Assembly (NCBI RefSeq): GCF_002795305.1
Contig: NZ_PGGC01000015.1
Location: 1 to 53,309 of the forward strand
DNA length: 53,309 nucleotides
Direction of reading: 5' to 3'
Source of the DNA: Aeromonas cavernicola
GTDB lineage: Bacteria; Pseudomonadota; Gammaproteobacteria; Enterobacterales; Aeromonadaceae
Shown: piece after piece, positions 46,398 to 53,309 of the stretch
Layout: each line of letters opens with the position of its first letter
Numbering within the stretch: the first letter of the stretch is position 1
Position numbers and translations under genes: made by a program
The notes under the pieces: generated by a model
What the model saw: only the letters and a program-made list of their open reading frames with translations
What the model was told of the DNA's origin: nothing
The model's database searches: none

Positions 46398-46620
46398 CCT
46401 CGTCCCGTTTTCGTCTACTCTGCCTACCCGACGGGCAGGCTGGCCGCAGCAGGGCAATAGACTGAGCCCCGTACAGCAGTTCAAAGAGACAGCGCAGGCC
46501 CCACTCCCCCATAAGCGATGCGCAGCGTCAATCCTACTGCCTGCATCAGGTCGCTTGGCTTCGGCAGGCGCAAACATCGATGTCACTGCGCTGCAACCTC
46601 AAACGAATAAGAGTGTCACC

Positions 46621-47514
46621 ATGAGAGTACTTCCGTCCCTTAACTCATTGAAAGTATTTGAAGCGGCTGGCGAGTGTTTGAATTTTACCCTCGCAGCAAA
46701 GGTCTTGAACGTGACCCAAGGAGCGGTGAGCCGCCAGATCAGTCAACTCGAGGATTATCTGGGGATCACCCTGTTTAGCCGCGCTAAAGGCAAACTGGCA
46801 TTAACGGCACAAGGTCAAGCATTGCTTGCTGTGATTCAGCACTCATTTTCTGAGATTGAACGAGAAATAGGCCAGATCAGGATGCCCAACCTGCGACAGC
46901 GGCTAGCTATTTTGGCTCCCCCTACTTTTTGCTCACGCTGGCTTTGTCCGCGCATTCATCTTTTTACTCAGCAATATGGCCAATATGATCTGCAGATTTA
47001 CACCGAACGAGAAGAAGGGGTCAGTGTCGATATCGAAATTTGCTTTGATGAAGTCTCCCAAGCTGGCCAACACGAAGGCGTGATCCTGATGGAGGAGTAT
47101 ATTGCGGTCTGTAGTCAGGCCCTGCTAAAGGATGCGGCCAGCTTGATCCAGGGCTCGCTTGCCAATAACAGCCATCGAATGCTGCATATTCGTCACAAAG
47201 GGAGCCAACTTCCCAGCTGGGATGAGTGGCTGCACGCGGCCAATATTCCCTTACCCATGGGGCTGCATAAAAGTTTAACCATGAGCACTCAAGAGCAGGT
47301 GATTAATGCCGCAGTAGCGGGAGGGGGATACGCGGTGGTGGATCGCAATATGGTTGATCTGCTGCTGAAAAACGGGGAGTTACAACAATTTGATCCAACG
47401 TCGGTCCCTAGCCGCTTTGGTTATTTACTCAAAATTGCGCCGTTAAAATTAGGCACCAGCAAAGTGGAAGATTTCTGTGCATGGCTGCAACTGCACGCCA
47501 GCCCCCATGCCTGA
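46621..47514 (+). CDS. GcvA-like LysR transcriptional regulator
   Basis: A 297-residue LysR protein of the GcvA type: MRVLPSLNSLKVFEAAGECL, NFTLAAKVLNVTQGAVSRQI in the helix-turn-helix, and AVAGGGYAVVDRNMVDL near the C-terminus. I use ATG 46621; the frame is open to 46555. It is convergent with the aldo/keto reductase and lies next to the BCCT/AKR pair, so it may control that cluster. The effector is unknown. Confidence 0.88.
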   Translation: MRVLPSLNSLKVFEAAGECLNFTLAAKVLNVTQGAVSRQISQLEDYLGITLFSRAKGKLALTAQGQALLAVIQHSFSEIEREIGQIRMPNLRQRLAILAPPTFCSRWLCPRIHLFTQQYGQYDLQIYTEREEGVSVDIEICFDEVSQAGQHEGVILMEEYIAVCSQALLKDAASLIQGSLANNSHRMLHIRHKGSQLPSWDEWLHAANIPLPMGLHKSLTMSTQEQVINAAVAGGGYAVVDRNMVDLLLKNGELQQFDPTSVPSRFGYLLKIAPLKLGTSKVEDFCAWLQLHASPHA

Positions 47515-47605
47515 ACTGGCAACGCGACTTTATTCTCTCACTCTTAGTATTAGCAAGCGTCAGCCCTCATCATCACGAGGGCTGACGCCGCGACTATTTG
47601 GCTAA

Positions 47606-48628
47606 TTACAGCTCTAAATAAATACCTTGAGCAGGTCTGGGTTCCCGCGGTATCCGCTTACCCGCCGTGTAATCATTAATCAGATCACACGGAGTATAAT
47701 TACGCTCCAGCTCATACACCTCTTCCGCGGTTAATTTCGTCTCAAGCGCGGCTAATGCACTATCAAACTGCTGTTTGGTATCTGCACCCACCAGCATCGA
47801 GGAGATTTCTGATTTCCCCAGTACCCATGCTTGGGCAATTTGCGCCGGTAAACAACCGCGCACTTGTGCCACTTTAGCGACCGATTGAGCAATCTCGAAA
47901 GAGGCCTGATCGTTATACATTTGGGCGGTAAAAAAGTCGGTCTTATTTCTGGTCGATTGCAGATCGCTGGTTAAAATACCGCGGGCAAGCGGGCTAAATA
48001 CCGATACTCCGATCCCTTGATCGACACAAAATGGGATCATTTCACGCTCTTCCTCTCGGTACGCACAATTTAATTGCAGCTGCATATTAATCGGCTTCAC
48101 CCAACCATTGCGATCACACACCTGCAATATTTTCGCCAACTGCCAGGTATTCATGGTCGACACCCCGATATAGCGGGCTTTACCTGATCGCACGATATCG
48201 TTGAGCGCTTGCATCGTCTCTTCCACCGGCGTGGCGGTATCGAAATAGTGCAACATATAGATATCGACATAGTCGCTCTTCATGCGTTTTAGCGATGCAT
48301 TGATGGAATCCATAATATGCTTGCGTGAGTGGCCATAACCATTGACATCATCATTCATGGCATAGCCGACTTTGGTGGTAATGATTAAACGATCGCGCTG
48401 CGCAATGCGGTTTAATACATTACACACCACCTCTTCACCGGCCCCGGTGGAATAAAAATCAGCCAAATCGATGAAGTTAACGCCATTATCCAACGCATGA
48501 GCGATAATAGGCTCGCTCTCTTTTTCATCGAAAATCCACGGTTTCCACGCTTTCGAGCCCATATTCATGGTGCCCAGACACAAGCGTGAGACACGCAGAC
48601 CAGATTGACCAAGTTGTACATATTCCAT
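47606..48628 (-). CDS. Aldo/keto reductase linked to a BCCT transporter
   Basis: A 340-residue aldo/keto reductase of the YajO/YdjG-like clade. Tetrad: Asp54 and Tyr59 in DLADFYSTG, Lys86 in ITTKVGYAM, and His127 in YMLHYFD. The cofactor end is MLVGADTKQQ. It begins 14 bases after the BCCT gene in the same direction, so both are probably one operon. This suggests reduction of, or oxidation to, a carbonyl compound derived from a zwitterionic substrate. The substrate cannot be named. Confidence 0.88.
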   Translation of the reverse strand: MEYVQLGQSGLRVSRLCLGTMNMGSKAWKPWIFDEKESEPIIAHALDNGVNFIDLADFYSTGAGEEVVCNVLNRIAQRDRLIITTKVGYAMNDDVNGYGHSRKHIMDSINASLKRMKSDYVDIYMLHYFDTATPVEETMQALNDIVRSGKARYIGVSTMNTWQLAKILQVCDRNGWVKPINMQLQLNCAYREEEREMIPFCVDQGIGVSVFSPLARGILTSDLQSTRNKTDFFTAQMYNDQASFEIAQSVAKVAQVRGCLPAQIAQAWVLGKSEISSMLVGADTKQQFDSALAALETKLTAEEVYELERNYTPCDLINDYTAGKRIPREPRPAQGIYLEL

Positions 48629-48642
48629 TGCGATATCCTCAC

Positions 48643-50238
48643 TTATTTTGAAACGATTGATAGACTGTCTTCGACAATAGGATGGGGCGGATGCTCTTCT
48701 TGGTAATCAGGCTCTAACACCGCTTGGTTATCGACTATTTTTACCATGCCGAAGAATTTAATTAATGAAATACCGGCACCAATGACAATCAACATGCCCG
48801 GTAATCCGGCCAAGTTAAATAACATTTTAACGGCATCGATCCCAATATAGCTGGCGCTAATCCAGGCAATGAATGCAATGGCACTACCCCAAAAAGCCTT
48901 AATCCATAACGGCGAGCTACTAATCGCCTTACCTTGTTCAGTTTCGGTACATAAATTACCAATAGCATCAGTATTTGAATCGGCGGCAGTAATAAAACTG
49001 ATCACGCAAACTAAAATAAACAGCACACTAATCAAGGATGACAACGGAAATTGGTCAAACAGTACATAAATAACAGAGGCAAAACCGGTCTCTTGATAAG
49101 CACGATAAAGGGCGCCATCTAACAGGTCATCTAAATAAATGGATGTACCGCTAAATGTGCTAAACCAAATGAAGCCAAATAAACAAGGCAACATAACGTT
49201 AACGATAATAAACTGTCGCACTGTATAACCACGGGCAATTTTACCTAAGAACAGTGACGTTAACGGTGCCCAGGCAAACCAGCTGGCAAAAAACGCAATG
49301 GTCCACCAGCCCGGCCACTGAGAATGACCTGAGGCCCCCGTCACCATATTACGCTGGAAAAATTCAGACAGATATATCCCAAATGTTTCTACACCGAGTG
49401 ACAGAATGTAGCTGCTGGGGCCTAAGGTAAAAATAAATAAAATCGCTGCGACATAGAACCAGGTATTAATCCGCGACAAAATCTGAATTCCGCGATGCAG
49501 GCCTGTCGATGCAGATAATAAGGCCGTGCCCATGATCACCACCGCAATCAACGCATACGACAGCGGAGAGACTGGTAAACCAAGGTGACTTTTTAATCCT
49601 TCACTGATCACTAATAGACCTGAGGTGAGGGTAGCAGACATGCCCATTACGACCGCAAAGAGTGCCAAGCCATCGACTAAGTCTCCTATTGGGCCATCAA
49701 TAAAACGGCCAACAAAGGGACGTAGCATTGAACCAATCGAGAACTTCATCTTCAAGTTATGTAATGCCAAGGCAAACACCAAGCTTGAGACGGTATAGAT
49801 GCAGTAAGGCGTGATCGTCCAGTGCACAAAAATGGTCGACATGGAAAAACGGACTGCTTCTGCGGAGTGCGGCGTGATCCCAAGATATTCTGGTGGGTTA
49901 TAGTAGTGCACAATTGGCTCTGCGACTGACCAGAACAAAATACCCATCGCAATCACGGTCGTTAATGACACCGCGAACCACTTGAATGGCGTATAAATAC
50001 GTTCGGCGTCGTTACCACCAATTTTGACTCGGCTAATAGGAGAGAAAAACGCATAGCCGACTAGCAATACTGCGAGCACTGCGGTCAGTGAAAATAACCA
50101 AGACATATCATTGATAATAACGTCATTGATAGCGGACGTTGTTTCAATAAAAAAGGTCTTATCGAGTACCGTAAAATAAACAGTGACCAGCATACAGATA
50201 AATGCCGGGTAAAAGGTAAGCAACCTGAGTTTGTTCAT
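48643..50238 (-). CDS. BCCT-family betaine/carnitine/choline-type transporter
   Basis: A 531-residue twelve-helix secondary transporter. I start it at ATG 50238 (MNKLRLLTFY), with AAGGA nine bases upstream. Helix 3 has the ILFWSVAEPIVHYY core of the family. The aromatic box is partly changed compared with BetP: Trp140, Tyr145 and Tyr148 in helix 4 (HWTITPYCIY), and Trp320 and Trp323 in helix 8 (WTIAFFASWFAW), where BetP has extra Trp residues. It imports a quaternary-ammonium-like or related zwitterion. The C-terminal tail is acidic, not the osmosensing basic tail of BetP, so a nutrient rather than osmotic role is likely. Confidence 0.9.
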   Translation of the reverse strand: MNKLRLLTFYPAFICMLVTVYFTVLDKTFFIETTSAINDVIINDMSWLFSLTAVLAVLLVGYAFFSPISRVKIGGNDAERIYTPFKWFAVSLTTVIAMGILFWSVAEPIVHYYNPPEYLGITPHSAEAVRFSMSTIFVHWTITPYCIYTVSSLVFALALHNLKMKFSIGSMLRPFVGRFIDGPIGDLVDGLALFAVVMGMSATLTSGLLVISEGLKSHLGLPVSPLSYALIAVVIMGTALLSASTGLHRGIQILSRINTWFYVAAILFIFTLGPSSYILSLGVETFGIYLSEFFQRNMVTGASGHSQWPGWWTIAFFASWFAWAPLTSLFLGKIARGYTVRQFIIVNVMLPCLFGFIWFSTFSGTSIYLDDLLDGALYRAYQETGFASVIYVLFDQFPLSSLISVLFILVCVISFITAADSNTDAIGNLCTETEQGKAISSSPLWIKAFWGSAIAFIAWISASYIGIDAVKMLFNLAGLPGMLIVIGAGISLIKFFGMVKIVDNQAVLEPDYQEEHPPHPIVEDSLSIVSK

Positions 50239-50266
50239 CAACATCTATCCTTGACCAACGGTTAAC

Positions 50267-50289
50267 AATGTTGACACTTTTGCAACATT
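50267..50289. promoter_or_regulatory. Inverted repeat A upstream of the BCCT gene
   Basis: AATGTTG (50267-50273) pairs perfectly with CAACATT (50283-50289) across nine bases, 29 bases before the BCCT start. It is a possible regulator-binding site. Confidence 0.5.
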
Positions 50290-50309
50290 TGCTCGTCAAG
50301 GCGAATGAT

Positions 50310-50335
50310 TATTTCTCATGAAGGAATGAGAAATA
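50310..50335. promoter_or_regulatory. Inverted repeat B upstream of the BCCT gene
   Basis: TATTTCTCAT (50310-50319) pairs perfectly with ATGAGAAATA (50326-50335) around a six-base centre. The ten-base arms make it the best operator candidate in the region. Confidence 0.6.
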
Positions 50336-50638
50336 GGATAACGAGTCTCCACACCCTTATATAAAACCCAATTGAAACTAGCTAAATAATACATGAGACC
50401 ACGCAACCGAGATCTTTATCACAGTTCGACATTAAAACTGTTTGATGATAATAAAAATAATAATGATCGCGCACAAAATAGATCACAGTGAGACCCAGAT
50501 CTCATTTTTTTTCATTTAAACAGGATGATCCGTTTATTTTCTGCCGTGTCTTCATAAGCAATAACGGTATGATGTCTAGCGGTTTAACTCCCTATTTAAT
50601 GAGTGACCCTTAGCAGTATTGAATTAATGGAGATAATA

Positions 50639-51730
50639 ATGCGTTATATTGCGTTTGCAGTTGGATTGGCGATGTTTGGCACCACGGCTCAGGCTGCCAC
50701 TGAGTACACTGGGGATAAAGTGCAAGGCATGCCAGTGATTTCCGCGCTGGATGTGGCTGATCTTCCCACCGGCCAACACCGCTTTATGTTTGAAGGCGTT
50801 GAGACTGCAACAGGACAACACTGGTATGTGCCGCTGATGGTGGCAAAAGGGGCAAAACCAGGTAAAAAAGTGCTGCTACAAGCCGGCGTTCATGGGGATG
50901 AGATGAATGGCGTGCGGATCGTCCAACAAGCCATGGCACAGCTTGAACCGGCCAAGATGAAAGGCAGTGTGGTGGCGGTGATTGGCCCCAATCGTTCCGG
51001 TATAGAACGGATCGCCCGCACTTGGGCCATCGCCAACGATGGCACCGAGCTGGTCGACTATAACCGCGTTCATCCGGGGAAAGAGCAGGGCAACCCCCCA
51101 GAGCGCCAGGCTTGGCTGATGTGGAATAAGGTGTACAAGGGGAACGTCGAGTTGGCACTCGATTACCATACCCAGACCAGTGGCACCGCCTACCCCCTCT
51201 TTATCTATGCGGACTACCGTAACGACGAGGTTAAAACCCTTGCCGAGCTATTCCCGGCTGACCAAATCAAGAAAGATCCCGGCGAGCCAGGCTCGATGGA
51301 AACCACTTTCGTCGAGCACGGCATCCCTGCCATCACGGTCGAAGTGGGCGCGCCACGTATTTATCAGCAAGACATGATCGACCGAGGTCTGCAAGGTGCC
51401 TTGAATGTGCTCACCCATTACCAAGTTATCGACGGAAAAATAGGGGCCAACGCCAAGACCGAACAGACCTATATCGGCAACGAAATGAGCTCGGTCAGAG
51501 CCACCACTGGCGGCTTTGCAGAGATCTTGGTCAAGATTGGCGATGAGGTAAAACAGGGTCAACAGGTTGCGCTGCAGCGCAATGCGTTTGGCGATGTGAT
51601 AGCCACATACACCGCTGACCGCGATGGCAAGGTGCTGGCCGTGAGCACGGATGTGATCCGTGAGCACCGCGCCATGCTCGTGCGGATCTTGGGCCAAAAT
51701 CCTGCGCAAAGTTGTCAAAACGGCTGCTGA
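50639..51730 (+). CDS. Secreted M14-type acylase (succinylglutamate desuccinylase/aspartoacylase family)
   Basis: A 363-residue protein with a signal peptide (MRYIAFAVGLAMFGTTAQA) and a zinc carboxypeptidase-like fold of the AstE/AspA family. The zinc ligands are His85 and Glu88 (GVHGDEMNG) and His177 (LDYHTQTSG); the general base is likely Glu235 (ITVEVGAPR). The C-terminal 90 residues resemble a biotinyl-lipoyl-like barrel, as in several family members. It probably removes an acyl or amide-linked group from a small molecule in the periplasm. GGAG lies eight bases before ATG 50639; the frame is open to 50603. It is divergent from the BCCT gene. Confidence 0.85.
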   Translation: MRYIAFAVGLAMFGTTAQAATEYTGDKVQGMPVISALDVADLPTGQHRFMFEGVETATGQHWYVPLMVAKGAKPGKKVLLQAGVHGDEMNGVRIVQQAMAQLEPAKMKGSVVAVIGPNRSGIERIARTWAIANDGTELVDYNRVHPGKEQGNPPERQAWLMWNKVYKGNVELALDYHTQTSGTAYPLFIYADYRNDEVKTLAELFPADQIKKDPGEPGSMETTFVEHGIPAITVEVGAPRIYQQDMIDRGLQGALNVLTHYQVIDGKIGANAKTEQTYIGNEMSSVRATTGGFAEILVKIGDEVKQGQQVALQRNAFGDVIATYTADRDGKVLAVSTDVIREHRAMLVRILGQNPAQSCQNGC

Positions 51731-51743
51731 TTGCTGATAGCAC

Positions 51744-51766
51744 AAGGCGGCCACTCGGGCCGCCTT
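51744..51766. terminator. Terminator-like hairpin between acylase and maiA
   Basis: AAGGCGGCC (51744-51752) pairs with GGCCGCCTT (51758-51766) with a five-base loop, 13 bases after the acylase stop. There is no clear T-run beyond the stem's TT. Confidence 0.65.
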
Positions 51767-51804
51767 AACGCTACACCGCGTTATGCCTGATTACGCCGCG
51801 ACGA

Positions 51805-52440
51805 TCACGCCGCGCCGGGCTGCAGGGCTGGGGCTGCACTGATGAAAGCTTGCAGCTGCTCGCAGTTAGCCACGATACGGTTGATCGTTGGGTAATCTTC
51901 TAATGACATCTCATAGCGACGCGCGTTGTAGACCTGAGGCACCAGCATACAGTCAGCCAAGGTCACCTCGTTGCCCACACAGTAGACACCGGCGGTAGTC
52001 ATTAACAGCTGCTCAAGCGCCGTAAAGGTCTCGTCAATCCAGTGACGATACCAGCTCACCTGCTGATCGTGACTGGCCCTGAAGTGTTCTTCCAGATAAT
52101 GCAGTACCCGCAAATTATTAAGCGGATGGGTGTCGCAGCCAATCATGTTGACGATCTGGCGCACCTGCGCTCGCCCTTCCGGTGCCGAGGGCATCAAGGA
52201 GTAAGCAGGATAGGTCTCATCGAGGTACTCCATGATCGCAACCGACTGACCAATGTGCACATCACCATCGATCAAAAACGGCACCAGCCCTTGCGGATTA
52301 ATGCGGCGATAGGCCTTTTCGCGCTGCTCCCCTTGCCGTAAATCGACGGGGTGCTGCTCATAATCGAGTCCTTTGAGCTGCAACACGATCCGTACTCGAA
52401 AGCTGGCAGATGAGCGCCAATAGCCAAACAACTGCAACAT
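51805..52440 (-). CDS. maiA: MaiA, maleylacetoacetate isomerase
   Basis: A 211-residue zeta-class glutathione transferase: N-terminal thioredoxin fold with the YWRSSASFRVRIVLQLKG segment (Ser-Ser active-site pair at 10-11), NPQGLVPFLIDG and the glutathione-binding QSVAIMEYLDETYP, then the helical domain with GNEVTLADCMLVPQVYNA. It converts maleylacetoacetate to fumarylacetoacetate in tyrosine/homogentisate breakdown. It follows the fah gene in the same direction, separated by 75 bases. Confidence 0.95.
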   Translation of the reverse strand: MLQLFGYWRSSASFRVRIVLQLKGLDYEQHPVDLRQGEQREKAYRRINPQGLVPFLIDGDVHIGQSVAIMEYLDETYPAYSLMPSAPEGRAQVRQIVNMIGCDTHPLNNLRVLHYLEEHFRASHDQQVSWYRHWIDETFTALEQLLMTTAGVYCVGNEVTLADCMLVPQVYNARRYEMSLEDYPTINRIVANCEQLQAFISAAPALQPGAA

Positions 52441-52515
52441 AATGTGTCCCTCTTTATCTTGCGTGATCTTGCGTCCGCGACCACAGGGGGCGCCGCCAGC
52501 TCTCTTGTGATCGGG

Positions 52516-53220
52516 CTAGTCGACAACCGCTGGCACCTGCTGCCCCGTATCCGGCATAACGTGCTGCTCAATGGTACCAAACAGACTCATTCCGTTACGA
52601 TCCTGCATCGCGATGGACACTCTATCACCAAAGTGAAGATAGGGTGTAGCAGCTTGACCAGACTCGATAATTTCCAGCATCCGCCGCTCGGCAAGGCAGG
52701 ATGATCCAACACGGCGATCGTAGTTGGAGACGGTGCCCGAACCGATGATGCAGCCTGCTCCGAGCGGTCTGGTCTTGGCGGCATGGGCAATCAGCTCGAA
52801 GAAGTTGAAGGTCATGTCCACCCCGGCGTCCGGTGCGCCAAACAGGGTGCCGTTCAGATGGGTACGCAGAGGCAGATGCACCTTGCCATCGTGCCAGTCA
52901 TCGCCGAGCTCGTCGGGGGTGATGGCCACCGGCGAGAAGGCGCTGGACGGCTTGGACTGAAAGAAGCCAAAGCCCTTGGCGAGCTCCCCCGGAATGAGGT
53001 TGCGCAAGCTTACGTCGTTGACCAGCATCAGCAGCTTGACGTGGCTAACGGCCCCCTGCGGGCTCACCCCCATCGGCACGTCATCGGTGATGATGGCGAT
53101 TTCCGATTCAAAATCGATACCCCACTCCTCCGAGCCCATCACGATGGGGGCTCGGGGGGCGAGAAAACTGTCGGAGCCCCCCTGATACATCAGCGGATCG
53201 TGCCAGAAGCTCTCCGGCAT
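52516..53220 (-). CDS. Fumarylacetoacetase-type hydrolase, N-terminus disrupted by an inversion at the window end
   Basis: Minus-strand codons give the last ~234 residues of a fumarylacetoacetate hydrolase: PESFWHDPLMYQGGSDSF, then GIDFESEIAIITDD (metal site), MLVNDVSLRNLIPGELAKGF and CIIGSGTVSNYD. The family is about 330 residues long. The ATG at 53220 is an internal Met (from KARGAEMPESFW), not a real start. The preceding residues, AYQWADGSAYVNHVELVRK, are found on the opposite strand at 53234-53291, so the reading frame is broken by an inverted segment. The enzyme performs the last step of tyrosine breakdown, giving fumarate and acetoacetate, and works with MaiA. Confidence 0.85.
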   Translation of the reverse strand: MPESFWHDPLMYQGGSDSFLAPRAPIVMGSEEWGIDFESEIAIITDDVPMGVSPQGAVSHVKLLMLVNDVSLRNLIPGELAKGFGFFQSKPSSAFSPVAITPDELGDDWHDGKVHLPLRTHLNGTLFGAPDAGVDMTFNFFELIAHAAKTRPLGAGCIIGSGTVSNYDRRVGSSCLAERRMLEIIESGQAATPYLHFGDRVSIAMQDRNGMSLFGTIEQHVMPDTGQQVPAVVD

Positions 53221-53309
53221 CTCGGCGCCGCGCGCCTACCAGTGGGCCGATGGCAGCGCCTACGTCAACCATGTGGAGTTGGTGCGCAAGGCGCGCGGCG
53301 CCGAGATGC
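53217..53309. repeat. 20-base inverted repeat flanking an inverted 53-base fah segment at the window end
   Basis: The 20 bases at 53217-53236 are the exact reverse complement of the last 20 bases (53290-53309). The 53 bases between carry fah codons in the plus direction, while fah itself runs on the minus strand. In a normal gene the arms would be a shorter natural repeat (CCGCGCGCC and GGCGCGCGG). The pattern is that of a foldback at a contig end, or less likely a real invertible segment. Confidence 0.85.

Larger units (their letters stand above)
50239..50638. promoter_or_regulatory. Divergent promoter region between the BCCT and acylase genes
   Basis: A 400-base AT-rich divergent region. 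It holds two inverted repeats near the BCCT start (50267-50289 and 50310-50335, listed separately) and otherwise no ORF or RNA gene. Divergent genes sharing such a region are often co-regulated. Confidence 0.55.

Noticed and set aside
50440-50510. A CRP site between the BCCT and acylase genes
   Set aside because: A right half (TAGATCACA) is present, but the matching left half at the required six-base spacing is missing.
52516-53220. A complete short hydrolase gene starting at ATG 53220
   Set aside because: That Met is internal to the conserved KARGAEMPESFW segment; the rest of the N-terminus is displaced by the inverted end.

Overview
The window reads as chromosomal DNA of a gammaproteobacterium, most likely Aeromonas or a close Aeromonadales relative. 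The evidence is enterobacterial-type gene neighbourhoods (psp/ycjX-pspF-sapABCDF, recR-htpG, fadR-nhaB-dsbB, smrB/prmB-aroC), proteins very close to their E. coli counterparts (FadR, FabB, NhaB, UvrB, YbjL), a two-domain GH19 chitinase, and a short TIGR02808-type membrane peptide. The genus is inferred by recognition; no database was searched.

Layout. 1-9.2 kb: ycjX (cut by the window start), pspC, pspB and pspA on the minus strand with a sigma-54 promoter, then divergent pspF and the sapABCDF ABC transporter. 9.2-11.9 kb: htpG with a near-consensus sigma-32 promoter, and recR. 12.0-13.4 kb: an AT-richer patch with an overlapping pair, a membrane-anchored winged-helix regulator and a small membrane/periplasmic partner (ToxR/ToxS or TcpP/TcpH style). 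13.6-20.2 kb: fabB, a 50-residue membrane peptide, fadR, a 1.1-kb interval with decayed ORFs, nhaB, dsbB, dedA. 20.3-25.3 kb: a DUF1232 gene coupled to uvrB, a 1-kb interval with DnaA-box-like sites, ybjL. 25.5-32.0 kb: aroC-prmB diverging from smrB, a chitinase, a methyltransferase, a PhnA-type protein. 32.3-40.2 kb: a sulA-like gene under tandem LexA boxes, an MFS transporter, yecM, a coiled-coil membrane protein, nfsA, an AbgT transporter, a GGDEF/EAL protein. 40.8-46.3 kb: a LysR regulator, ltaE, a YdhF-type reductase, an RRM protein, an unknown membrane protein, mepA. 46.6-51.7 kb: a catabolic-looking cluster (LysR regulator, aldo/keto reductase, BCCT transporter, secreted M14-type acylase). 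51.8 kb to the end: maiA and fah of tyrosine/homogentisate breakdown.

How the genes connect. Psp and Sap both serve the inner membrane (stress response; peptide, polyamine or K+ handling). FadR and FabB lie 0.6 kb apart and a FadR-like half-site precedes fabB. DsbB could serve the cysteine-bearing ToxR/S-like pair. UvrB and the SulA-like protein are both DNA-damage functions, but only the latter has visible LexA boxes.

Most notable: the ToxR/S-like pair; a 39-codon ORF between sapC and sapD that looks like a diverged copy of the sapD start; loss of the H-loop histidine in both Sap ATPases; the DnaA-box cluster; the BCCT/AKR/acylase cluster; and the last ~90 bases, where fah folds back on itself at a 20-base inverted repeat, probably an assembly foldback. 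No rRNA, tRNA, CRISPR array or intact insertion sequence was seen.
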